A stretch of 9,528 bases of DNA from Deltaproteobacteria bacterium (GCA_030643245.1 DAOWME010000107.1:1-9528); one strand, 5' to 3'. Positions 1 through 6,917 are shown, numbered from the stretch's first letter. Made by a program: numbers and translations. Notes: a model not told the origin generated them from the sequence alone.

Positions 1-226
1 CCTGTGCAGTTACACAAACCCGGTCTCTTGAAGTGGCTTTGATGATACAGTTAAGCGCCGGCTGCTTGTTTCGTTTGCTTGTTATACGTAAGGAACTGGC
101 CAACATCCAAATATACATAAGAGACGTATCAACCCATTACACATACAACCTTATGCCAGATTGTAGTTCATAAGAAACAAACGAAATAAGTAGGCGGCAA
201 GCGTTAAACCTGACCGACTGCACAGG
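1..226. repeat. Inverted-repeat-bounded element (MITE-like or attC-like)
   Basis: The first ten bases (cctgtgcagt) are the exact reverse complement of 217-226 (actgcacagg). Further in, about 51-88 and 172-209 form a second, imperfect pair of arms: a tttcgtttg core on the left faces caaacgaaa on the right, and ttaagcg faces the cgttaa at 202-207. The segment contains no credible ORF. The arms and small size suit a non-autonomous transposable element. Alternatively, the right arm (taggcggcaagcgttaaac, 191-209) looks like the 3' end of an integron attC site, ending in GTTAAAC, which fits the GTTRRRY core. The left core (agttaag) fits the matching attC box poorly. The element begins at the window edge, so its true left end and any target duplication cannot be seen. 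Confidence 0.5.
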
Positions 227-260
227 TCGAATTTTTTTAGTTTATCAGGCTTTCAAAGCC

Positions 261-277
261 ATAGCTATAATAGCTAT
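261..277. repeat. Tandem 8-bp palindrome
   Basis: The self-complementary octamer atagctat occurs twice, at 261-268 and 270-277, with one base between. It lies in AT-rich DNA next to the right end of the 1-226 element. It could be a binding site or a chance low-complexity run; no gene starts nearby, so a regulatory role is not supported. Confidence 0.35.
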
Positions 278-359
278 ATTACCCTTTTTATATCATAAAT
301 CCCATACCCTAGCAACCTAAAAGTTACCGTTTCAGCAATTCCAATCATGGAACTTTGAT

Positions 360-389
360 CTCGTTCCCACGCAGGAGCGTGAGAACGAG
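360..389. repeat. REP-like hairpin repeat
   Basis: The arms ctcgttcccacgc (360-372) and gcgtgagaacgag (377-389) pair with one mismatch around the loop agga. From memory, the ctcgttcccacgc...gcgtgggaacgag hairpin is a widely dispersed intergenic repeat in many proteobacterial genomes. It lies downstream of the helicase gene and has no coding content. Confidence 0.7.
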
Positions 390-403
390 GGACGAAGATG
401 ACC

Positions 404-463
404 GTCATTCCCGCGGAAGCGGGAATCCAAAAACACCGAAGTAGCCAGAAATACTGGATTCCC
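404..463. repeat. Dispersed gtcattcccgc/gcgggaat repeat
   Basis: A perfect 8-bp hairpin attcccgc/gcgggaat with loop ggaa occupies 407-426. A second copy of the motif in inverse orientation (ggattccc, 456-463) is complementary to gggaatcc at 421-428, so the unit can fold two ways. The gtcattcccgcg-aa-gcgggaatcca type is a familiar high-copy intergenic repeat in bacterial genomes. Translation of this stretch gives the typical repeat-derived peptide WIPASAGMT, which explains the spurious minus-strand reading frame over 274-771. Confidence 0.7.
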
Positions 464-477
464 ACTCCCCGATCGGC

Positions 478-537
478 CTCGACCCTTAGCATTGAGGCTC
501 TAAGATGAGACCAAATTAGAAAATGGCCAAGGTCGAG
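478..537. repeat. Inverted repeat just downstream of the helicase stop
   Basis: ctcgacc (478-484) is the exact complement of ggtcgag (531-537), and a smaller cttag/ctaag hairpin (485-489, 500-504) lies inside. It begins 15 bases past the helicase stop codon. There is no U-rich run after the stem on the minus strand, so it is not a standard intrinsic terminator, though it may protect the 3' end of the transcript. Weak evidence. Confidence 0.3.
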
Positions 538-551
538 TTTTAACCATTCCA

Positions 552-3296
552 TCAATCCGGCAGTACCGGTTCTCTGATGAGCAAGTCTGCTGCAGTGCGT
601 GAACACGAGGCCAAGCCCGGATAAACATCGTTCAGGTCGATCATCTGTCGGAGATGGTCTGCCGTACGAAAAACTAGCATGGCCATATCCCCTTCGTCGA
701 GGCCAAGCCATGCAATGATCTCTTTCCAATCGGTTCCGCGTGCCCATCTGTAGATTGCTACCATCGGCCAAAAACTGAGTTCAATGCTGGGGAACCCCCC
801 TGACTTCAAGGATTGTACAAGGGGCCTGAGGCTCTCCACAAGTCGATTGAATTGCTCTTTCAGTATGGCATCCTCGCGTCCGTGGACAGGTACGTGGACA
901 TCCTTACCCCGATCGTTTACGAACGGAGCCAGCATGGCCGCCAGTAATGCAGGATCTCGGTCACTAAGGAGCCCTCCACGTATGTAATGCGCCAGCAAAA
1001 CCGGTTGGTCCACCCTGAGCCGTGATGCCCAGACACCTTCATTCGTTAACCGGTTCTCTTCGTCTATGTAACCTTCCGCTTTCAGGAACTTGAGGTGGCG
1101 CAAAAGATCCCGCCACAGGAATTCACGATTATATTGTAATTCCTCATTCAAACAAAACGCTCTTTTTAAAATCGCATCGAGCCTCTTACCCTTTTTGCCG
1201 GAAAGGCATTGGTTGAAGCAGACACAATGTTGGCATGGGAGATCCTCGAAGGCCTTTTTGGCGGCGTTGAGTTTCTGTTGAAGATCAGTTGTTCTTTGTT
1301 CTACTTCTGGTGAGACAGGAGAATCCGCGGCCTTTGGTTTAAGCCCGGAGTAAGACATTCGCTCCAGTAATGACTTCAATTGATGGCTTCCCGTCCCTTC
1401 CGGGATCTCTACACAAGTGTCGAGGACCGTTGAAACCCTTGGCATCTTGATCCAATGGACGGGCAACCGGACTTTCACCTTACCATTGTCCTTTCGACCG
1501 ATTGATGCAGCGAGGAGTATCCAAGACTTCTTCTTTTCCACAAGCTTTATGCAGCAGTGAAGATTCCCTTTCTGATTGAGAAAAAGCCGGCCCCTTGTGA
1601 GATATGTCACTTTCACGGCATCCCGTCTTATGATGGAAAGCTCTTCACTGATAGCACCTATTTTTTCTTGAAGCTTTCTGTAAAGAGCGCTTGTCTTGAC
1701 CACATCCTCGGCGGGATCACAAGCCGAATCCCATAAGGATTCCTCAATCGTCGCATAAAGCGCCGCCAGTCTCTCTTCCCCGGGTTTATCCTTTGCCACT
1801 TGCTGATAGGTAGCAAAAGAGGATCTGAAGATATTATGTATGTCATCCTTATGATGAGAAAGCAGCAGGTTCAAAACCATGGAAAAATTGACCTTAATCC
1901 GGCTCTCCAACGGATTGGGCGGGGAAGAAAGGATGGTGTGGATTCGCCTTACATCCTGATAGGGGCCCGGCAGTATCAATGCAAAACCGATCCGGTCCAT
2001 CCCTCTTCTCCCGGCTCTGCCCGTCATCTGCGTTAAGTCTGTTGGGGTGAGATCAACAAAGTCCGTACCATTGAACCGGTCACTTTGCAGAATGACAACC
2101 GTCCTGGCCGGAAAATTTACACCCGCAGCAACCGTGGATGTGGAAAAAATGGCTTCCAGGAAGCCCCCTTTCATAAGATCTTCAACAAATTGTTTCCATC
2201 CGGGAAGGTGCCCGCCATGATGCGCTGCCACTCTGTATTTTCTAAGAAATCCCAGCTGGGGATGGTTTTGAAGGTATGGATGTGTATTCAAGACCTCATC
2301 CACCGCGGCATTGAACCTTTTTTTCTTTTCAAGGTCGATGTGTCTGGTAGGAGGCCTACAGAGCGTCAAGGCCTCATTGCAATCCGACCTCGACTTGAGA
2401 AAGAAGATTGCAGGAAGTAAGTTCAGTTTCCGTAAGGCATCCATTATCTCGCCAAAAGGCGGTAGCGATCGAAACCCCTTTGCTCCACTACCCCTTGATC
2501 TCCTGAGCCAGTGATCTATCTTTCCCCATAGTTTGCCTTTCTTTTCCAGCGGACATATCTCGCCATTTGGGAATAAGAAGATTGGATAGAGGGGTACGGG
2601 CCTTTTGTCCTCTATGACGACTTTGCAGGGGATATTGCGATGCCAGGTCAACCAATCCGCTATCTCCTGACCGTTTGGAATGGTGGCGGAGAGCATCAGA
2701 AGCTTCGTCTGGGGAGGTGTGTAGATAAGAACCTCTTCCCAAACGACCCCGCGCTCACTGTCGCCTAAGTAATGGGCCTCGTCCAGGACGATAAGATCAC
2801 ACTTCAGGTCTGCGCCTCTGTGCATGGCATCGTAGAGCTGGTTTCTCAATATCTCGGTAGTGCCTACGATAAGCGGAGCGTCTGCATTCTCCTTCCGGTC
2901 CCCTGTAAGTATCCCCACATTTTCATTGCCGAATATCTCCTGAAAAATTCTAAATGTGGCATTGGAAAGGGCCTTTAGGGGTGACGCATACCAGGCCTTT
3001 TTCCCTTCTTCCAACATGCCTGATACCGCCTGTTCAGCGATCCATGTCTTACCACTGCCTGTAGGTGCAAAAACGATAACGTCACCCTTATTTATGGCCT
3101 TTAGCGCCTCCACCTGGAATCGGTCCGGTGTAAATGGGGTGGGAGCAGGCACGCCAATCCGCCCTAAAACATGGCGTAATTGTGGGTCGACCGCTGGTTT
3201 AAGATGTTTCGCATAATTGAGTTCGACCGTGGTCCGCCTTTGCCGGTATCTCCTGTGAGATCTCTGTACTCTATTTTCCCTAGGCAACTTTGTCAT
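552..3296 (-). CDS. Ski2/Mtr4-family DEAH-box RNA helicase (HelY-like)
   Basis: A 914-residue superfamily 2 helicase, probably unwinding RNA in the cytoplasm using ATP. Visible motifs in order: FQVEAL (60-65), Walker A APTGSGKT (77-84), SPLKALSN (105-112), TGDR (131-134), GTTEILRNQL (145-154), DEAH (172-175), SAT (203-205), VAAHHGG (356-362), TSTVAAGVNFPAR (386-398) and QMTGRAGRRGMD (423-434). The last is characteristic of the Ski2/Mtr4/HelY group. The C-terminal ~150 residues (GYIDEENRLTNEGVWASRL onward) resemble the DSHCT domain. A cysteine cluster C688-x2-C691-x-C693-x3-C697, plus C715, could bind metal. The ATG at 3296 overlaps the hisA end by 17 bp and has GAGGG 8 bases upstream, so translation is probably coupled to hisA. 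The substrate is unknown: rRNA or mRNA processing by analogy with HelY and chloroplast ISE2. Family confidence is high, precise role low. Confidence 0.9.
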   Translation of the reverse strand: MTKLPRENRVQRSHRRYRQRRTTVELNYAKHLKPAVDPQLRHVLGRIGVPAPTPFTPDRFQVEALKAINKGDVIVFAPTGSGKTWIAEQAVSGMLEEGKKAWYASPLKALSNATFRIFQEIFGNENVGILTGDRKENADAPLIVGTTEILRNQLYDAMHRGADLKCDLIVLDEAHYLGDSERGVVWEEVLIYTPPQTKLLMLSATIPNGQEIADWLTWHRNIPCKVVIEDKRPVPLYPIFLFPNGEICPLEKKGKLWGKIDHWLRRSRGSGAKGFRSLPPFGEIMDALRKLNLLPAIFFLKSRSDCNEALTLCRPPTRHIDLEKKKRFNAAVDEVLNTHPYLQNHPQLGFLRKYRVAAHHGGHLPGWKQFVEDLMKGGFLEAIFSTSTVAAGVNFPARTVVILQSDRFNGTDFVDLTPTDLTQMTGRAGRRGMDRIGFALILPGPYQDVRRIHTILSSPPNPLESRIKVNFSMVLNLLLSHHKDDIHNIFRSSFATYQQVAKDKPGEERLAALYATIEESLWDSACDPAEDVVKTSALYRKLQEKIGAISEELSIIRRDAVKVTYLTRGRLFLNQKGNLHCCIKLVEKKKSWILLAASIGRKDNGKVKVRLPVHWIKMPRVSTVLDTCVEIPEGTGSHQLKSLLERMSYSGLKPKAADSPVSPEVEQRTTDLQQKLNAAKKAFEDLPCQHCVCFNQCLSGKKGKRLDAILKRAFCLNEELQYNREFLWRDLLRHLKFLKAEGYIDEENRLTNEGVWASRLRVDQPVLLAHYIRGGLLSDRDPALLAAMLAPFVNDRGKDVHVPVHGREDAILKEQFNRLVESLRPLVQSLKSGGFPSIELSFWPMVAIYRWARGTDWKEIIAWLGLDEGDMAMLVFRTADHLRQMIDLNDVYPGLASCSRTAADLLIREPVLPD

Positions 3297-4053
3297 CCGG
3301 GTTACCCTCTCGCCTCGAGAGGAAAGGGGGTTTCACTGTTAACCCTATGGCATCTTCCAATCTCAGTGACTTTGCATAGAGGGCCTTTCCAACGATGACC
3401 CCTGCAATTCCGCATTCTTCTATTTCCTGAAGTGCCTCGATATCTCTGATGGTATTTACGCCGCCTGAGGCTATAACAGGTACAGTAACAGATCGGGCGA
3501 GTTTCTCTGTGCTCTCTATATTCAACCCTGTCTGCATCCCATCCCGCCGAATATCGGTAAAAACAAAGGCCGCAACACCAAGCCCTTCCATCTCTCTCGC
3601 TGCATCCACGGCTTTCTTTCCCGTAACATCAGTCCACCCCCTGACAGCGACCATTCCATCCTTTGCATCAATACCCACTACTATCTTGCCCGGATACCGT
3701 TGACAAGCCTCTGTCACCAAATCAGGGGCTTCCAGGGCCATGGTCCCAAGGATAACCCTGCTCACTCTCATAGAAATATACCGATCAATTGTCGCTAAAT
3801 CTCTTATTCCACCCCCAAGCTGGATAGGAATATCTATTGATTTGAGTATCTTCTCTATGACCGCCCTGTTTCTGGGACCGCCCTCAACGGACCCGTCGAG
3901 ATCCACGATATGGATCAACTCGGCGCCCTTGCCCTCCCACCTGACAGCTACAGCCACAGGATCATCAGAAAAAACAGTGGCCTTATCCATATTGCCCTGA
4001 AGGAGGCGGACGCATTTCCCGTCTTTTATGTCAATGGCTGGTATAACAATCAT
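3280..4053 (-). CDS. hisA: HisA, ProFAR isomerase
   Basis: 1-(5-phosphoribosyl)-5-[(5-phosphoribosylamino)methylideneamino]imidazole-4-carboxamide isomerase, the fourth step of histidine biosynthesis, in the cytoplasm. The (beta/alpha)8 barrel is complete at 257 residues, slightly above the usual ~245 because of a basic C-terminal tail. The N-terminus MIVIPAIDIKDGKCVRL carries catalytic Asp8, and the second catalytic aspartate is D129 in VGIDAKDG. Phosphate-binding loops are QLGGGIR (78-84) and ASGGV (195-199), with FTDIRRDGM (165-173) between them. I chose the ATG at 4053 over the GTG at 4059 because GGAG (plus 4059-4062) sits 5 bases upstream and the family starts here. hisB lies 44 bp upstream, and the 3' end overlaps the helicase. 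Confidence 0.96.
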   Translation of the reverse strand: MIVIPAIDIKDGKCVRLLQGNMDKATVFSDDPVAVAVRWEGKGAELIHIVDLDGSVEGGPRNRAVIEKILKSIDIPIQLGGGIRDLATIDRYISMRVSRVILGTMALEAPDLVTEACQRYPGKIVVGIDAKDGMVAVRGWTDVTGKKAVDAAREMEGLGVAAFVFTDIRRDGMQTGLNIESTEKLARSVTVPVIASGGVNTIRDIEALQEIEECGIAGVIVGKALYAKSLRLEDAIGLTVKPPFLSRREGNPDDKVA

Positions 4054-4097
4054 ATCCACTCCGGTGTCCGTTTACTGTTCACAAAATTGCAACCCCG

Positions 4098-4685
4098 CTA
4101 TAACATGCCCTTGGTAGACATAACCCCCTCTATCCTTTCATCAACAGCGGTAGCTTTATCCAGTGCCCGTCCAAAAGCCTTGAAAACAGCCTCAATTATG
4201 TGGTGGGTATCCCTGCCACAGATAACATTGATATGTAAGGTTATGCCGGCGCTACTGCAAAAAGCCCTGAAGAACTCCCATGTTAATTCGATGTCAAATT
4301 CTCCCACCTTGCCCTTCTCCAGTCCGGTATTGTAAACAAGAAAAGGCCTGTCCGAGATATCCAGCACAACCGAGGCCATAGCTTCAACCATTGGCACGGA
4401 TGCCTCCCCGTACCTTGCTATTCCGTCTTTATTCCCCAGCGCCTGCTTAAACCCATCGCCTAAACATATGGCTATGTCCTCTACCGTGTGATGAAAATCT
4501 ACATCCGTGTCGCCTTTGGCCTTAATTTTTAGATCAAAGAAACCGTGTTTTGCCATCAGGGACAACATGTGGTCCAAAAAGGGGATGGCGGTATCTATAT
4601 CATACCGTCCCGAACCATCGATTTTGAGTTCCAGTTCAATCTCTGTCTCTGAGGTTTTTCTTTCAACCTTAGCCATTCTTTCCAT
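4098..4685 (-). CDS. hisB: HisB, imidazoleglycerol-phosphate dehydratase
   Basis: Dehydrates imidazole glycerol phosphate to imidazole acetol phosphate in histidine biosynthesis. This is a monofunctional enzyme of 195 residues with no phosphatase domain. Mn-binding motifs are visible: FLDHM (36-40), DFHHTVED (63-70) and RDTHHIIEAVFKAFGRAL (158-175), the duplicated HHxxE pattern of the family. The reading frame is open upstream to a TTG at 4721. The ATG at 4685 is preferred because AGAGG (plus 4692-4696) lies 6 bases before it; the ATG at 4676 (MAKVERKT) is the alternative and matches many homologues. It heads the hisB-hisA-helicase set. Confidence 0.96.
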   Translation of the reverse strand: MERMAKVERKTSETEIELELKIDGSGRYDIDTAIPFLDHMLSLMAKHGFFDLKIKAKGDTDVDFHHTVEDIAICLGDGFKQALGNKDGIARYGEASVPMVEAMASVVLDISDRPFLVYNTGLEKGKVGEFDIELTWEFFRAFCSSAGITLHINVICGRDTHHIIEAVFKAFGRALDKATAVDERIEGVMSTKGML

Positions 4686-4691
4686 GCAGAT

Positions 4692-4696
4692 CCTCT
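4692..4696 (-). promoter_or_regulatory. Ribosome binding site of hisB
   Basis: AGAGG on the minus strand, 6 bases upstream of the ATG at 4685. It decides between that start and the in-frame TTG at 4721 and ATG at 4676. A second strong purine run (GGAGGA, near 4770) lies further up without a suitable start codon. Confidence 0.6.
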
Positions 4697-4802
4697 GTTC
4701 CTCCGGTTTTTCGGCAATCAAAAATTCTTTAACCTCTTCATAAATTAAAAATGATTGTTATTCCTCCCGCGCCTATCATCCTGCTAAGGGACGTTTTCTT
4801 GA

Positions 4803-4838
4803 CCATTGTCTATGCTATCCCATTTGGCGGGACAATGG
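4803..4838. repeat. 8-bp inverted repeat in the hisB-tsaC spacer
   Basis: ccattgtc (4803-4810) is the perfect complement of gacaatgg (4831-4838), with a 20-base loop. It is about 120 bp upstream of the hisB start, inside the likely promoter/leader region. No U-run follows on either strand, so it is not an intrinsic terminator. It could be an operator or leader hairpin, or chance. Confidence 0.35.
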
Positions 4839-4866
4839 ATAAAACCCTGTTGGACTATGCGCTTCA

Positions 4867-4881
4867 TTGATAGCCTATCAA
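4867..4881. promoter_or_regulatory. Palindrome ttgatag-c-ctatcaa, possible operator
   Basis: A perfect 7+7 palindrome around one central base, in the divergent spacer between hisB (minus) and tsaC (plus). The symmetry and size suit a dimeric regulator, but the regulator is not identifiable and no clear promoter could be placed next to it. Confidence 0.3.
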
Positions 4882-5199
4882 TATCTATGGGCTTTGTAAA
4901 GGTTTTTTCTAATCAAGGAGTTGGGAGAGCCATTTTTAGGTGGGCCTATGAGATGAAGGTGTGAGTTATTGTCCTTGTTGCGGGCATACATGTATGGCGC
5001 TCAAAGCCAGAACTTTAAGGATGGGGCAAAAATAGATACGGTGTCCCCAGATTTCCCATTAACGATTTCCCTTGAAAAAGGTCTGCAAGGGGTTTATAAA
5101 GGCATAATCAATGTCAGGGGGTGAATAACACTACAGCGATAGATTTGACATTCGAAAGATCCACCTTAGGGACATGGCATGATGAGGGCACGGGGTAAA

Positions 5200-5232
5200 A
5201 TTCCTCGCTCCCTTCGGTCGCTCGGAATGACA
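5200..5232. repeat. Dispersed attcctcgctc...gctcggaatgaca repeat
   Basis: Outer arms attcc (5200-5204) and ggaat (5224-5228) pair, with an interrupted inner stem (cc/gg, gc/gc) closing on ttc. The text matches, from memory, the very common bacterial intergenic repeat read on the other strand as tgtcattccgagcgaccgaa. It sits inside the 5125-5316 element. Confidence 0.65.
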
Positions 5233-5244
5233 TGATTGAGCTAC

Positions 5245-5287
5245 TGTCCCTTTGGACATGACAGCTTGTCCCTGGCTTGGACAGGGA
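5245..5287. repeat. Two small hairpins inside the element
   Basis: tgtcc (5245-5249) pairs with ggaca (5254-5258) around cttt, and tccctg (5269-5274) pairs with caggga (5282-5287). Together with the long arms they predict a strongly folded RNA if the tsaC leader is transcribed. Confidence 0.4.
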
Positions 5288-5337
5288 TATAGAGCGAAGT
5301 GTCGCTGTAGTGTTATGAAAAGGGGTGTTAATAAATA

Positions 5338-5967
5338 ATGACAACGATACTTACAGTTGACCCTTTAGATCCGGATCCTCTGGCAATTGAGGAAGCTGTC
5401 TTGTTGATCCGGAAAGATGGTGTCGTAGCCTTCCCCACGGAAACCCTTTACGGCCTGGGCGCAAATGCCCTCAGTGAAAAGGCCGTCATGAAAGTCTTCA
5501 GGATCAAAGACAGGGGCTACGAAAAACCCATACCAATCTTGATTGACAAGAAGGAGACTCTGTCAGAACTTGTATCCAACGTCTCTGAAAAGGCAGAAAG
5601 CCTGATAGAAAGATTCTGGCCGGGCGGGTTGACGATTATCTTCGAGGCATCTCCGAAATTACCCCTGCTGCTCACAGCCAATACAGGAAAGGTTGGCATC
5701 AGAATATCAAGCAATGCCATAGCACAACAGTTAGTTAAACAGATGGGCGCCCCAATAACCGCCACCAGTGCTAACACTTCCGGGCAAAAGGCATGTGCCA
5801 GCGCCAAAGAAGTTTATGAAAGTCTGGGGAATAGAGTTGATCTGATCATTGACGGCGGGGAAACCAAAGGGTGCCTGGGTTCAACGATCGTGGATGCGAC
5901 CTTCACACCTGTCAAGGTCGTCCGGGTAGGCACTATTGGCTTAAAGAAATTAAGAGAGTATATTTGA
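5338..5967 (+). CDS. tsaC: L-threonylcarbamoyladenylate synthase (TsaC/YrdC type)
   Basis: Makes threonylcarbamoyl-AMP from threonine, bicarbonate and ATP, the first step of the t6A37 modification of ANN-decoding tRNAs, in the cytoplasm. At 209 residues it is the single-domain YrdC/TsaC form without the Sua5 C-terminal domain. Visible family motifs: FPTETLYGLG (32-41), the basic KDR (57-59) with KPIPILI (63-69), FWPGGLT (93-99), TSANTSG (143-149) and GSTIVD (181-186), ending in VVRVGTIG (194-201). The start is the only reasonable ATG. The nearest SD-like run (AAGGGG, 5320-5325) is 12 bases away, unusually far. It is the only plus-strand gene here, and any promoter must lie in or across the repeat element upstream. 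It converges on the M23 gene 35 bp away. Confidence 0.94.
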   Translation: MTTILTVDPLDPDPLAIEEAVLLIRKDGVVAFPTETLYGLGANALSEKAVMKVFRIKDRGYEKPIPILIDKKETLSELVSNVSEKAESLIERFWPGGLTIIFEASPKLPLLLTANTGKVGIRISSNAIAQQLVKQMGAPITATSANTSGQKACASAKEVYESLGNRVDLIIDGGETKGCLGSTIVDATFTPVKVVRVGTIGLKKLREYI

Positions 5968-6002
5968 ACATCCGCCTGGCAGCAAAAGGAATATTGATTC
6001 TA

Positions 6003-6911
6003 CTAATTTAGTAAGTAATTCTTGGGATTTACAGGGACGCCACCGACTCTGACCTCATAGTGGAGATGCGGTCCGGTACTCCTTCCGGTATTACCCACTC
6101 TGGCAATCTCTTCCCCTCTCTTCACTTTTTGGCCTATCTTCTTGAGCGCCTTTGAAAGATGAGCGTAACGAGTAACAATCCCATAACCGTGATTGACAAC
6201 AATAAGATTCCCCAATCCACCTTTTCTGCCCACATAGGTCACAACCCCTTCAGCCGGAGCAATTATCGGAGTATTAATGCGGGTCCCGATATCAATCCCC
6301 TTATGGAACTCTCTAAGCCCTGTAAAGGGTGATTTTCTGTATCCAAACCCGGAAGTTACCCACCCTCTGGTCGGCCATATGGCAGGAATAGACGCCAACA
6401 GGGATTTCTGATCCTGTAAAAACTCATACAACTCTTGCAGACTACGCTCTTTAAGGGAAGATTCCACCTTCAACTGTTCTAGATCAGAATGCATGCGTTT
6501 AATCAACATGTCTTGTTTCGCATTGAAGATCAGGTGGGACCGGTTGTCCTCATCCACAGCCCCCCCTATGCCCATGGGCTGATCTATTCCCCCGGGCTTT
6601 TCCAGGTTGGCGATGATTCTGAGTTTTTTATCAAATTGGTTCAGTCTTGCGATGTGAAACTTCAACGAATCGATCTTTTGGGCAAAGGATTGAATATGTA
6701 CTTTTTGACACCTATTTTCCTGTTTCAGCCCTTCAAGTTCAACTCTTTCAAACTTCAAATTCAAATAATCATAGCACGCAAATCCCAAAGCGGCCATTAT
6801 CACCGCACAAGAACAAACCATTGATGTCAAGACAAATTTGGACAACTTTATCTTCTTAACCTTCGCTGTTTTTGAAGGAAGAAGCATTATAGTATAAAAC
6901 TTCCCCGCCAC
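6003..6911 (-). CDS. Membrane-anchored M23 metallopeptidase (peptidoglycan hydrolase type)
   Basis: Zinc endopeptidase of the lysostaphin/LytM family, probably acting on periplasmic peptidoglycan cross-links or as an EnvC/NlpD-like regulator of cell separation. With the GTG start it has 302 residues: a basic cytoplasmic N-terminus (KFYTIMLLPSKTAKVKKIK), one membrane segment (about 25-48), a coiled-coil-like region (about 52-170) and a C-terminal M23 domain (about 185-300). Zinc ligands are present: H203 and D207 in HKGID, then H282-x-H284 in GPHLHYEV, plus the catalytic-type H251 in RYAHLS, so it should be active. The start at 6911 is chosen over the TTG at 6950 because AGGGGG sits 6 bases upstream and homologues begin with a similar KFYT sequence. 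Exact biological target unknown. Confidence 0.92.
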   Translation of the reverse strand: MAGKFYTIMLLPSKTAKVKKIKLSKFVLTSMVCSCAVIMAALGFACYDYLNLKFERVELEGLKQENRCQKVHIQSFAQKIDSLKFHIARLNQFDKKLRIIANLEKPGGIDQPMGIGGAVDEDNRSHLIFNAKQDMLIKRMHSDLEQLKVESSLKERSLQELYEFLQDQKSLLASIPAIWPTRGWVTSGFGYRKSPFTGLREFHKGIDIGTRINTPIIAPAEGVVTYVGRKGGLGNLIVVNHGYGIVTRYAHLSKALKKIGQKVKRGEEIARVGNTGRSTGPHLHYEVRVGGVPVNPKNYLLN

Positions 6912-6917
6912 TATATA

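Larger units (their letters stand above)
4686..5124. other. Divergent spacer without a recognisable gene
   Basis: Unique part of the hisB-tsaC spacer, before the inverted-repeat element at 5125. It should carry the hisB promoter, but no convincing -35/-10 pair was found on either strand. It holds the two palindromic sites listed separately and a 44-codon open stretch at 4990-5124 with no recognisable product. The tiny reading frame MKRLKNF on the minus strand (about 4740-4717) overlaps the hisB leader; there is no attenuator-like His run in it. Confidence 0.5.
5125..5316. mobile_element. MITE-like 192-bp inverted-repeat element
   Basis: Perfect 15-bp terminal inverted repeats: ataacactacagcga (5125-5139) and tcgctgtagtgttat (5302-5316). 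The symmetry continues inward: agggaca at 5168-5174 is exactly mirrored by tgtccct at 5267-5273 with the same offset from each end. There is no ORF of its own, so any mobility would need a transposase supplied elsewhere. The ends can be read as TA-flanked (TA|acactac...gtagtgt|TA), as in IS630/mariner-type MITEs, but because TA is palindromic this is not independent proof. A dispersed repeat (5200-5232) is nested inside. The right end lies 21 bp before the tsaC start. Confidence 0.6.

Noticed and set aside
274..771. 165-codon minus-strand open frame
   Set aside because: It overlaps the 3' end of the helicase gene in another frame, and its middle is a translation of dispersed repeats (WIPASAGMT, SHAPAWER), not a protein.
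4800..4840. Sigma-70 promoter TTGTCC-N17-TAGACA for hisB (minus strand)
   Set aside because: Spacing is right but only 4/6 and 3/6 consensus matches; not better than expected by chance.
5114..5344. 76-codon minus-strand frame across the tsaC upstream region
   Set aside because: It is a read-through of the inverted-repeat element and the nested dispersed repeat (SFRATEGSEEF is typical repeat translation).
5968..6013. Bidirectional terminator between convergent tsaC and the M23 gene
   Set aside because: Only a 5-bp AT-rich hairpin (tacta/tagta) is present, overlapping the M23 stop region, and there is no GC-rich stem.
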